From positions 1 through 35,763 of the forward strand of contig CAJULA010000033.1 in NCBI GenBank assembly GCA_910587155.1: 35,763 bases of DNA. The letters run 5' to 3'. Made by a program: the position numbers and the translations under genes. Origin of the DNA: an uncultured Lachnospiraceae bacterium. Lineage in GTDB: Bacteria; Bacillota; Clostridia; Lachnospirales; Lachnospiraceae. The notes beneath the pieces are model-generated. The model searched no databases. It had not been told where the DNA came from and saw only the letters and a program-made list of their open reading frames with translations. Positions 15,962 through 24,151 of this stretch are shown here, piece by piece. The stretch's first letter is position 1. The number at the start of each line of letters is the position of its first letter.

Positions 15962-16804
15962 TTATTTATCCCCCTTCCCTGCCGTAATTTTCATCTGGAT
16001 CACACCGATGGCCGCCAGCGCAATGGCAAATACCACGGCCTTGGCCTGGCCGACTCCCCTGTATGCGGCTGTACTGCCATAGAAAGTATTATAAATATTC
16101 AATGCCACCATCTCCGTGCTCCTCGACGGTTCCCCTGCCGTCAGAGCCAGGTTCTGATCAAACAGTTTGAAGCCGTTGGTCAGTGATAAGAAAGTACAGA
16201 TCACGATGGAAGGCATAACGGAGGGAATGATGATCTTGAAAAGCCGCTGGCTGCCGTTGGCGCCGTCAACTTCCGCTGCTTCCAGCATATCGCCGGCAAT
16301 ATTCTGAATGCCCGCAATATAAATGATCATCATATAACCGATCTGCTGCCAGCTGAGCAAAATAACCAGTCCCCAGAATCCGTAAACGGAGCTGTAAGTC
16401 AATGTACGGTTGACGTAGGAAAGCAGACCATTGAAAAGAAGCTGCCATACGTAACCCAGAACGATACCGCCGATCAGGTTCGGCATAAAGAAGATCGTTC
16501 TGAAAATATTGGTTCCCTTAATTTTTTTAGTCAGACACATTGCCACGGTAAACGCCAGCACATTGATCAGTATGACCGTAACAACGGTAAACAGGGCGGA
16601 AAATAACACGGAATGAAGAAACGTCGTATCTTTAAATGCCTCAATATAGTTTCTTATCCCCACAAATTTTGCATCACTGACGGTTGTAAATGAACAGAAG
16701 CTCAGATAGACCGCCATAATAAAAGGTACGATAAATCCGATGACAAATGCCGCCGCCGTCGGCAGAACGAACACCGGAAAATACTTTTTTAACGCTTTTT
16801 CCAT
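15962..16804 (-). CDS. Sugar ABC transporter permease (MalF type)
   Basis: A 280-residue membrane protein with N-terminal ALKKYFPVFVLPTAAAFVIG and about six membrane segments. Its EAA loop is EAAEVDGANGSQRLFKIIIP (residues ~197-216). It belongs to the CUT1 MalF/MsmF-type permeases, in the short form without the large periplasmic loop of enterobacterial MalF. It lies between the binding protein gene and the second permease. The 170-base upstream gap holds two structured repeat units. Confidence 0.94.
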   Translation of the reverse strand: MEKALKKYFPVFVLPTAAAFVIGFIVPFIMAVYLSFCSFTTVSDAKFVGIRNYIEAFKDTTFLHSVLFSALFTVVTVILINVLAFTVAMCLTKKIKGTNIFRTIFFMPNLIGGIVLGYVWQLLFNGLLSYVNRTLTYSSVYGFWGLVILLSWQQIGYMMIIYIAGIQNIAGDMLEAAEVDGANGSQRLFKIIIPSVMPSIVICTFLSLTNGFKLFDQNLALTAGEPSRSTEMVALNIYNTFYGSTAAYRGVGQAKAVVFAIALAAIGVIQMKITAGKGDK

Positions 16805-16819
16805 GAAACATTCTCCTGA

Positions 16820-16972
16820 TTCCAGTTTTGCATCAGCCCTTTTGCTGCCTGTTGCCCCGAACAGGAATCCCGTTCGTTCTCGTGATTCTGTTCAGGCACC
16901 ATCCGGGCTGATGCTGTTTTTTTAATTCCAGTTTCGCATCAGCCCCGGCAATGCCCGGGCTGATGCTGTTTC
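16820..16972 (-). repeat. Tandem hairpin units (family 2) between binding protein and permease
   Basis: Unit 1 (16820-16923) has outer stem GCATCAGCCC (16830-16839) and GGGCTGATGC (16905-16914) around a 65-base inner region that can itself form a stem (GAACAG...CTGTTC type). Unit 2 (16924-16972) has the same outer stem (16936-16945, 16957-16966) with a short loop. Each unit starts with TTCCAGTTT and ends with TGTTT on the plus strand. Two further units lie at 23813-23952. The position recalls the REP hairpins between malE and malF of E. coli, which protect upstream mRNA. Confidence 0.8.
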
Positions 16973-16974
16973 TA

Positions 16975-18336
16975 TTATCGGTTTTCCCATTCGGTTTTGA
17001 AATCTTCGGTAAATACTTTTTCCACGCCGGACCAGTCGCCTGTGCCCTGTGCATATTCGATCAGTGCGGAAGAGAGATTTGCTTTCCAGTTCTCGGTAGG
17101 AATACTCTCTGTACCGATCCATGAGATGGGAGTCTTTCCTGCTTCCTCATAGGAATTTGCACTGGTGAACAGCGGATTTGCCAGCTCCACACCTGCAAAG
17201 GTATCAAACGGGCAGTTAAATGCCATGGCGCCGGACATCGTTGCGATCCCTGTCTCAGAAGAAACTACCCACTCAAGGAAATCAAGTGTTGCCTGAATAT
17301 CTTCTTCGGTAGAATTCTTATTGACACACCAGAAGTTTCCTGTGCCGGTGCAGACACCGATGCTGTCTTTTTCTTCCGCAACCCCTGTATACAGAGGCAG
17401 GAATGCTACGTTCATGGAACTCATATCATTGTCTTCCGTCCATGCCCAAGTACCATTCTGATAAAATACCGCCATACCGTCGCAGAATTCTGCCAGGGCA
17501 TCATCACCTGTCTTACCGCTGAGAAGTGCGGAGTCACAGGTCGAATCCGTGAAATAAAGATCAATCAGGTTCTTATAGTTTTCAACATATGTGCCATCCA
17601 GCTCTGTTGCTGTCGTAATACCCTTCTTTGTATACTCCCAGTAGATCGGTACATTTGCCAGATGGGTCGTAAATCTCCAGTTGGAAGAGCCGTCCAGACC
17701 TGCAGATGTGAAAGCACCTTCCACACCCAGTTCATCTTTTCTTGCCTGAATGTCATCGGCAACAGCCTTCAGACTGGCAAAATCAATAATCTCCGCCGGG
17801 CTGGAGATCACTGCGTTTTCAAGAGCGCAATATTCATTCAGCAGATCCACATTATAAATGATGCCATAGCTTTCCATTGCAAACGGTACGGCCGCCACTT
17901 CAACACCTTCCATGGAAAGTGTGTTGGCAGTGGAGTGTTCCGCGATAAAACTGCCCGACAGATCATAGCAGTACTGTCCCCAGTTATCGAGCTGGGACTG
18001 GTTCTCTACCTGGAACAGAGTGGGTGCTTCTGTCTTTGCGATTTCGGATGTCAGTGTCTGTTCATAAGTACCTGACGCTGCCGTTACGACAGTCACGGAA
18101 ACTCCCGTTTCCTCTGTGTATGCTGCTGCCAGTTCCTGCCACTGTGCATCAACTTCGGGCTTGAAGTTCAGATAATACACGCTGCCTGCCGCACTTCCTT
18201 CTGCTCCGCCGGCTGCAGCTCCACCCGCCGCGTCAGAGCCGCCTGCTCCTGCATCCCCGGATCCGCAGCCGCCGAGTACGCCTGCCGTTACTATCGCTGC
18301 TGATAATACGGCAAATACTTTCTTACTTGTTCTCAT
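16975..18336 (-). CDS. Sugar-binding lipoprotein of the ABC transporter
   Basis: A 453-residue extracellular solute-binding protein of the MalE/cluster-1 type. Residues 1-24 are a lipoprotein signal with lipobox VLGGC, and a Gly/Ala/Ser-rich linker reaches to ~residue 51. The mature domain begins SVYYLNFKPEVDAQWQELAA and ends near EKVFTEDFKTEWENR. AAGGAGG lies eight bases before ATG 18336. It is the first gene of the transporter operon and sits directly downstream of a striking operator array. The ligand is probably a maltodextrin, inferred from malQ and phosphorylase nearby rather than from the sequence itself. Confidence 0.94.
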   Translation of the reverse strand: MRTSKKVFAVLSAAIVTAGVLGGCGSGDAGAGGSDAAGGAAAGGAEGSAAGSVYYLNFKPEVDAQWQELAAAYTEETGVSVTVVTAASGTYEQTLTSEIAKTEAPTLFQVENQSQLDNWGQYCYDLSGSFIAEHSTANTLSMEGVEVAAVPFAMESYGIIYNVDLLNEYCALENAVISSPAEIIDFASLKAVADDIQARKDELGVEGAFTSAGLDGSSNWRFTTHLANVPIYWEYTKKGITTATELDGTYVENYKNLIDLYFTDSTCDSALLSGKTGDDALAEFCDGMAVFYQNGTWAWTEDNDMSSMNVAFLPLYTGVAEEKDSIGVCTGTGNFWCVNKNSTEEDIQATLDFLEWVVSSETGIATMSGAMAFNCPFDTFAGVELANPLFTSANSYEEAGKTPISWIGTESIPTENWKANLSSALIEYAQGTGDWSGVEKVFTEDFKTEWENR

Positions 18337-18421
18337 AATGATTCCTCCTTATTTTTAGTTCCGCAGCCGCCCTCCCAGTGCATTTCCCACCGGAACGATT
18401 CATGTCGTGGCAATGTGTGAG

Positions 18422-18463
18422 AACGTTAGCGGTAACGTTTACGGTAACGTTAGCGGTAACGTT
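18422..18463. promoter_or_regulatory. Four-copy operator array of AACGTT cores
   Basis: AACGTT occurs at 18422, 18434, 18446 and 18458, exactly 12 bases apart, each flanked by GGTAACGTT or TAACGTT-type half-sites; GGTAACGTTACC is a perfect palindrome at the right end. LacI-family operators characteristically centre on CG in such palindromes. The array lies between a TATAAT box and the binding-protein start, so a bound repressor would block early transcription. The likely ligand is the LacI protein encoded at 19008-20018. Confidence 0.85.
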
Positions 18464-18475
18464 ACCGTTTTCATG

Positions 18476-18481
18476 ATTATA
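18476..18481 (-). promoter_or_regulatory. -10 box of the transporter operon
   Basis: A consensus TATAAT on the minus strand (18481-18476) lies 13 bases upstream of the operator array. The only TTGCAC-like -35 is 20 bases further up, which is long, so the promoter may need an activator or may be weak at -35. Confidence 0.6.
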
Positions 18482-19007
18482 GTATCACATTGTTCATATC
18501 AGTGCAACAGATTTTCTATTTTTTTGAAATCTTGTAAATAACAGACAATTTGGTACCGGTAAAACTATGCAAAGTGCATAATTATATGATATGTGATCTG
18601 CTTCAAGAGTTGATGTAGATGATTTTAAATGATAAGGGCTGTATATACGGCAAAGCAGCATATACAGCCCTTGAAAGAGATGTTCTATTCTCTGATATTG
18701 CAGTTGGACAGAAGTTTTTCATAATATTCCATATAATTTCTTTCTCCGGCGCGGGAAACGCTTTCATCAGCGTTTCCTTAACAATAATATCTGATCTGTC
18801 CAAACTGTGTATACCATTTACCGATCATTATATTACTGTTCGCTTCAATATACCGCATCATATTCGGCAATATTCTTTCCGGAATACGCGAATTATTATT
18901 ACAGAACAATGTTTTACCGGAGCTTGTTATCCATATCTTTGTCGCATTTTACATCATAATCATAACCTCCGGCCTTTCAGGCAGTCTGTCTGCCGCTTCC
19001 ACTTTTA
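18482..19007. other. Gene-free stretch with hairpin and repeat copy
   Basis: No convincing gene is present in these 526 AT-rich bases. A perfect 13-bp inverted repeat (18634-18646 and 18660-18672, AAGGGCTGTATAT and complement) forms a stable hairpin. A partial copy of palindromic repeat family 1 (copy D, 18746-18780, CCGGCGCGGGAAACGCTTT onward) follows. A 66-codon minus-strand frame across the repeat is judged spurious. The stretch separates the lacI stop from the transporter promoter. Confidence 0.6.
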
Positions 19008-20018
19008 CTACTCCCGGAGTGTCCGCACGCTGTCCCGTTCCACAAAGGTGGTTGACACATGGACTTTTGTGGTGACCGTATCCCCGCGGATGACTTCGAG
19101 CAGCCGTCTTGCCGCGATTTTTCCCATTTCCTGCTTGGGTACATATAGTGTCGTCAGTGGTGTGGATGCCACGGCTGCGAAAGGCAGATCATCAAAGCCG
19201 ATCAGAGACACATCCTCCGGTACACGGATGCCGCCCTCCGTCATCGCCTTCATCGCTCCCAGGGCGATCATATCATTATCAGCGATAAATGCGGTCGGCA
19301 GCCCGACGCCGCGTTCCAGACAGGCTTTCATATCGCTGCATGCACTGTCCATGGTCGTGCCCAGTGTCAGGGTATATTCTTCTCTGATCGGAATCCCGGC
19401 GCCGCGCATGGCTGAGCGGTAACCGCGGCCCCTGCCCCTGAACGGTTCAATTCTGAAATCCCCGCGCAGGTATCCGATCCGGGTATGTCCTCTGGCAATC
19501 AGATATGCGGTCGCTTTGGCAACAGAGTCTTCATTGTTAATCTGCACGGAATTAAATGACATCTCCCTATTCCAGTAATCTACAACCACAAAGGGATTGG
19601 TAATGCCCTCCAGCAGCCTGGTATCCTCGGCCATCATTTCCGTGCCCAGCATAATAATGGCCGAGGACTTGTCATTCAACAGATTCCTGACCTGATCTTC
19701 ATAATCCATCTCCCGTATATCCAGGCTGCTCATGACCAGTTCCATGCCATTCTCCCGGCATTCCTGTTCGATCCCTGTCAGCATCAGCGGGAAAAACGGT
19801 GTATCCTCCACGACGCTGCCGTTTCTCTTAAAGGTGACAAACCGCAGCTTTGAGATCCGGGCTTCGTCAAAATATCCCAGTTCCTGCGCCGCCTTCAATA
19901 CCCGCGCCGCAGTATCCGCATTCACACCCCGTTTATAATTCAGCGCATTGGAGACCGTGGCGGTGGACACTCCTGTCATTTCACTGATCTGTTTCATGTT
20001 TACTTTCATAGCTGCCAT
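19008..20018 (-). CDS. LacI-family regulator next to the transporter operon
   Basis: About 336 residues from ATG 20018, chosen for the GGAAGG just upstream; in-frame ATGs at 20009 and 19997 are alternatives. Helix-turn-helix: MKQISEMTGVSTATVSNALN, then YKRGVNADTAARVLKAAQEL. The effector domain runs to VPEDVSLIGFDDLPFAAVAS and TTFVERDSVRTLRE. It begins 35 bases after the broken FGGY kinase and ends ~670 bases before the transporter start. It is the best candidate to bind the 12-bp-periodic operator array. Such regulators usually respond to a sugar or sugar phosphate. Confidence 0.92.
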   Translation of the reverse strand: MAAMKVNMKQISEMTGVSTATVSNALNYKRGVNADTAARVLKAAQELGYFDEARISKLRFVTFKRNGSVVEDTPFFPLMLTGIEQECRENGMELVMSSLDIREMDYEDQVRNLLNDKSSAIIMLGTEMMAEDTRLLEGITNPFVVVDYWNREMSFNSVQINNEDSVAKATAYLIARGHTRIGYLRGDFRIEPFRGRGRGYRSAMRGAGIPIREEYTLTLGTTMDSACSDMKACLERGVGLPTAFIADNDMIALGAMKAMTEGGIRVPEDVSLIGFDDLPFAAVASTPLTTLYVPKQEMGKIAARRLLEVIRGDTVTTKVHVSTTFVERDSVRTLRE

Positions 20019-20053
20019 TTTCCTTCCGCAATATCTTCCGCTGCGGGATACCG

Positions 20054-21437
20054 CTATTTTGCCATAATCATCTTTACCGCGTCTTTCCATCCCTGATATC
20101 GCTGTTCGCGGATACACCTCTCTATCTTAGAATTATAACTGGTTCTCTGCATTTTCTCAAATATTTTTTTCTCAAATATGCCTGCGGACAGCCCGGCGGC
20201 ATATGCCGCGCCGATGCCGGAGAGTTCTTCGGATTCCGGTATCCGTACCGGAATACCGAGCTGATCACTCTGAAACTGCATCAGATATCCGTTCTTTGTG
20301 GGTCCGCCGTCCACACGCAGTTCTTCGATCCGCATCCCGGATGCCTTCTCCATTACGCTGACAATATCCGTAATCTGGTAAGCGATACTCTCCAGCGCCG
20401 CACGCACGATCTCCGCTTTGCCGGTCGTCCTGGTGATGCCGCAGATCACGGCTTTGGCCCCGCTGTCCCAGTAAGGCGCCCCCCAGACCGGAAAAAGCCG
20501 GCACAAGATACGTCTGATCGCCGGGCTTTGCCGCTGCGGCCAGTCTCTCACTCTCAGCGGCCGAGGCAATCAGCCCGACCTCATCCTTCAGCCATGTGAT
20601 AACCGCGCCTGTATAATTGATGTTGCCCTCCAGCACATAATTTACTTTCCCGTCCATGGACCAGGCAAGAGATGTCACAATACCAAGGTCGGTAAACACT
20701 GCCGTCTCTCCCGTATTCATCATAATGGAGGAGCCGGTTCCGTAAGTCGCTTTCACCATGCCTTTTTGCAGGCATCCCTGACCAAAGAGCGCGCCGTGGG
20801 AATCCACAAGTACGCCCCGAATGGGAATGGGATGATCGAGAAAGCCCTCAAAATCCGTCTCTCCATAATACCCGTTCGAATCTGTCACCTGGGCCATACA
20901 GGAGGGATGGATGCCGAATATATCCAGTATTTCCTGATCCCATGCCAACGTTCTGATATTAAAGAGCTGTGTCCTGGAAGCATTGGAATAATCTGTCTGA
21001 AAATGTCTTCCGCCGTTAAGCCGATACACAAGAAAGCTGTCCATGGTGCCGCAGGCGATTTCCCCCGCCTCTGCCTTTTCTTTCACACCGTCCACATTCT
21101 GAAAAATCCATGCCAGTTTGGCCGCGGTAAAATAGGGCGACAGCTGCAGCCCCGTATGCTCTCTGATCATCGCTGCCCCGCCCTGTGCCTCAATCTGTGC
21201 GCAGATCGCCGCGCCGCGGGCGCATTGCCAGACAATGGCATTGTACACCGGCCTGCCGCTCCCCTTTTCCCAGCATACCGCCGTCTCTCTCTGATTGCTG
21301 ATGCCGAGCACCGCCAGTTGTGACTTGTCGATGCCCGATTTTTCCACCAGATTTTTTACTGCCTGTATCGTATTTGCGTATATTTCTTCCGGATCATGCT
21401 CCACCCAGTTGTAGGATTGCGCGTACGGACACGTAAA
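20054..21437 (-). pseudogene. FGGY-family (glycerol-kinase-like) kinase, truncated and frameshifted
   Basis: The body matches GlpK-type kinases: YNWVEHDPEEIYANTIQAVK, LGISNQRETAVCWEKGSG, YNAIVWQCARGA, KATYGTGSSIMMNTG, then GAPYWDSGAKAVICGITRTT and LRVDGGPTKNGYLMQFQSDQ. The first ~35 residues with the phosphate-binding DQGTTS motif are absent; homology starts at ~21437, inside the hairpin that follows glgP. A frameshift lies at a run of six C (20479-20484), where one extra base shifts FSGLGG into a wrong frame; five bases would restore FSGLGAPYWD. Both lesions make it very probably inactive. Confidence 0.85.
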
Positions 21438-21464
21438 AGCCGCCCCTGCACCAGCAGGGACGAC
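21435..21464 (-). terminator. Hairpin terminator after glgP
   Basis: On the minus strand an 11-bp G/C-rich stem (21464-21454 with 21449-21439, loop of four) is followed by TTTT. It lies 13 bases past the phosphorylase stop. The short T run makes it a moderate terminator. The truncated kinase similarity begins at its downstream edge. Confidence 0.65.
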
Positions 21465-21477
21465 TTTTGAAAATTTC

Positions 21478-23796
21478 TTAACACCCTTTTTCCAGCTTCC
21501 AGATATCCCGGTTATACTCAGCGATAGTCCTGTCAGAAGAAAAGAAACCTGCTTTTGCGATATTGACAAGCATCTTACGTTTCCATTTCGTCCGGTTCTC
21601 GTAATCCGCAAATGCCTGATCCTTGACACGGATATAATCTTCCAGATCCAGCAGAGTCATAAACCAGTCTTTTTCCAGCAGTTCTTTATAAAGGCGCTGC
21701 AGGTTCTCTTTATGTCCGGATGCAAGCGCCTGTTTCCCTACGATGAAATCCACCGCTTCTTTGATAACCGGACTCTTTTTATAATACTCTTTGGATACAT
21801 AGTCTTCCTCATGGTAATGCTCAATTACCGTATCAGAGTCTTCTCCGAAAATATAGATATTGTCATCCCCTACGAGTTCGTGAATTTCCACATTGGCACC
21901 GTCGTCCGTTCCCAGTGTGACTGCGCCGTTTAACATGAATTTCATATTTCCGGTTCCGGACGCCTCTTTGGAGGCAAGGGATATCTGCTCGGAAATATCG
22001 CAGGCCGGAATCAGTTTTTCCGCATAGCTTACATTATAATTTTCGACCATAACGACCTTCATATAAGGACTCACATCCGGATCATTGTCCACAATATCCT
22101 GCAGAACAAGGAGCAGGTGAATGATATCCTGGGCAATGACATATGCCGGCGCTGCTTTTGCGCCGAAAATAAAGGTGAGCGGTGTCACCGGCTTTTTCCC
22201 TTTCTTAATCTCCAGATATTTATGAATGATATAGAGGGCATTCATCTGCTGGCGTTTATATTCATGGAGTCTCTTGATCTGAATATCAAAGACAGAATCG
22301 GGGTTTAAATTTACCCCTTCCTTCTCTGCCACATAGGCAGCCAGAGCCTCTTTTTTCTGCCGTTTTATACTTTCCAGACGATGCAGCACATCCTCATCAT
22401 CTTTATATGCCAGCAGCTTCTCAAGCTGTGTCGCATCTTTTCTGTAGCCTTCCCCGATCAGATCATCCAGTAAGGCGGTCAGTTCTCTGTTGCAGGAAAG
22501 CAGCCATCTGCGGAAAGTAATGCCGTTTGTTTTATTATTAAATTTCTCAGGATAAATGTCATAAAAGGCTTTCAGCTCCGTATTTTTCAGAATATCCGTA
22601 TGGATGGCCGCCACACCGTTCACACTGAAGCCATAGTGAATGTCAATATGCGCCATATGGACTTTTTTATCCTTATCAATGATCTGTACCTTTTCCTCCT
22701 TATATTTTGCCGCCACCCGTTTATCCAATTCCAGAATAATAGGCACAAGCTGAGGAACCGCCTTTTCCAGATACGCCAGCGGCCATTTTTCCAGTGCCTC
22801 CGCCAGTATCGTGTGATTGGTATACGCGCAGGTACGGCTGACCACCGCAATGGCCTCATCCATGGTAAACGCCTTGTCTTCCACAAGGATACGGATCAGC
22901 TCCGGAATAATCATGGTAGGATGCGTATCATTGATCTGAATGACGGCATGCTCATCCATCCTGCGCAGATCATACTGCTTTTCCTTCATTTCATACAAAA
23001 TAAGCTGCGCTGCATTGCTGACCATAAAATACTGCTGATAAATGCGCAGCAGATTGCCTGCTTTGTCGGAATCATCAGGGTAGAGGAATAATGTCAGATT
23101 TTTTTCAATCTCTTCTTTGTCAAAAGTGATCCCCTCTTCTACCAACGTCTCATCCACGGATTCCAGATCAAACAGACGCAGCTTATTGATTCCGTTTTCA
23201 TACCCGACCACGTCAATATCATACAGTCTGGAAGTCACCTTCCGTTTGCCGAAAGACACCGTAAATGTCTGGTCAGTCCGGTTCAGCCAGGAGTTCTTTT
23301 CTATCCACGCATTGGGCTCTGCGGTCTGCAGTTTATCCCGGAACACCTGTTTAAACAGACCAAAATGATAGTTCAGGCCAATCCCTTCCCCCGGCAGCCC
23401 AAGGGAAGCGATGGAGTCCAGAAAGCATGCTGCCAGACGGCCCAGGCCGCCGTTTCCCAGAGAGGGTTCCGGCTCTGCCTCTTCGATCAGGGCAAGCTCT
23501 TTTCCGTTTGCTTCAAGAATCTCTTTCAGCTTATTATAAATACCCAGATTGATCAGATTCCCCACCAACAGCTTTCCGATCAGAAATTCTGCCGAAATAT
23601 AATAAACCTTCTTTTCCCCCGAAATCTCCGGTGTCGTTCTGAGAATATTTTTACAGAGACTAAGAAGCGCATAATAAAGCTGTGTATGATCTGCTTCCCG
23701 TATCGTCCTGCCGTACATCTCCTGCACAATCCCGGAAAGTGTCTCTTCCAGATTCATCTGAATGACCTCCTGTTTCATTTCACGTTCCATAGGCAT
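21478..23796 (-). CDS. glgP: Glycogen/maltodextrin phosphorylase
   Basis: About 772 residues of a GT35 alpha-glucan phosphorylase, which releases glucose-1-phosphate from alpha-1,4-glucans using pyridoxal phosphate. Marker segments are KVYYISAEFLIGKLLVGNL, EPSLGNGGLGRLAACFLDSI, HAVIQINDTHPTM, VFDIQIKRLHEYKRQQMNAL, and the PLP region EASGTGNMKFMLNGAVTLGT. Two start codons are equally attractive: ATG 23796 (AGGAGG nine bases upstream) and ATG 23757 (a second AGGAGG eight bases upstream). The operator-bearing promoter is ~300 bases upstream and the leader contains two structured repeat units. Confidence 0.96.
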   Translation of the reverse strand: MPMEREMKQEVIQMNLEETLSGIVQEMYGRTIREADHTQLYYALLSLCKNILRTTPEISGEKKVYYISAEFLIGKLLVGNLINLGIYNKLKEILEANGKELALIEEAEPEPSLGNGGLGRLAACFLDSIASLGLPGEGIGLNYHFGLFKQVFRDKLQTAEPNAWIEKNSWLNRTDQTFTVSFGKRKVTSRLYDIDVVGYENGINKLRLFDLESVDETLVEEGITFDKEEIEKNLTLFLYPDDSDKAGNLLRIYQQYFMVSNAAQLILYEMKEKQYDLRRMDEHAVIQINDTHPTMIIPELIRILVEDKAFTMDEAIAVVSRTCAYTNHTILAEALEKWPLAYLEKAVPQLVPIILELDKRVAAKYKEEKVQIIDKDKKVHMAHIDIHYGFSVNGVAAIHTDILKNTELKAFYDIYPEKFNNKTNGITFRRWLLSCNRELTALLDDLIGEGYRKDATQLEKLLAYKDDEDVLHRLESIKRQKKEALAAYVAEKEGVNLNPDSVFDIQIKRLHEYKRQQMNALYIIHKYLEIKKGKKPVTPLTFIFGAKAAPAYVIAQDIIHLLLVLQDIVDNDPDVSPYMKVVMVENYNVSYAEKLIPACDISEQISLASKEASGTGNMKFMLNGAVTLGTDDGANVEIHELVGDDNIYIFGEDSDTVIEHYHEEDYVSKEYYKKSPVIKEAVDFIVGKQALASGHKENLQRLYKELLEKDWFMTLLDLEDYIRVKDQAFADYENRTKWKRKMLVNIAKAGFFSSDRTIAEYNRDIWKLEKGC

Positions 23797-23812
23797 TTTG
23801 TGTGACCTCCTA

Positions 23813-23952
23813 TTCCAGTTCCGCATCATCCCTCCCCATGCTTCTGCCCCGGATCAAATGCGAGGCCGCCCTCGCGTCCTCTCATTGATCCAGCATGGGC
23901 GGGCTGATGCTGTTTTCCAGTTCCGCATCATCCCGAACAGCTGATGCTGTTT
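23813..23952 (-). repeat. Tandem hairpin units (family 2) in the glgP leader
   Basis: Unit 3 (23813-23914) has outer arms GCATCATCCC (23823-23832) and GGGCTGATGC (23901-23910). Perfectly nested inside are CCCATGCT/AGCATGGG, GGATCAA/TTGATCC and CGAGG/CCTCG, forming a very long hairpin. Unit 4 (23915-23952) is short: TTCCAGTTCCGCATCA with CTGATGC then TGTTTT. Flanks TTCCAGTT and CTGATGCTGTTT match the units at 16820-16972 in the same orientation. Both lie in the transcribed leader between promoter and start codon. The rest of the gap to 24060 holds only a short stretch resembling part of repeat family 1 (near 24018-24042). Confidence 0.8.
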
Positions 23953-24076
23953 TATTTTTTATCGTCCTATTTGGCTGTCTCTATCAGTATACACGTTTCT
24001 GCTCCGTTTATTTCCATCCGCCGGATTTGCAAAGGGAAATACGTCTGTATCTCTCTCCGGCCGGCAGGAGCATGCG

Positions 24077-24133
24077 GAAAACGTTTTCTTCCTGAATCAC
24101 CCTGAGTATATCACAGGAAAACGTTTTCCGCAA
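24077..24133 (-). promoter_or_regulatory. glgP promoter with two LacI-type operators
   Basis: On the minus strand TTGCGG (24133-24128) and TATACT (24110-24105) are 17 bases apart. GGAAAACGTTTTCC (24116-24129) is a perfect palindrome filling the spacer and touching the -35. GAAAACGTTTTC (24077-24088) lies just downstream of the start point. The centres are 40 bases apart, near four helical turns. This is a textbook layout for repression by a LacI/CcpA-type protein, most simply the one encoded at 24152-25141. Confidence 0.85.
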
Positions 24134-24151
24134 GTGGCAAACAGAAAGGCG

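Noticed and set aside
15121..18336. Naming the transporter genes malE, malF and malG outright
   Set aside because: Cluster-1 sugar transporters cannot be assigned a ligand from motifs alone; the maltodextrin role is inferred from neighbours.
18422..18463. Regular repeats that might be read as a small CRISPR array or plasmid iterons
   Set aside because: The period is only 12 bases with no spacers, no cas or rep gene is nearby, and the site sits at a promoter; an operator array fits better.
18603..18803. A 66-codon minus-strand frame
   Set aside because: It runs across a palindromic repeat and a hairpin, has no ribosome site and resembles no protein.
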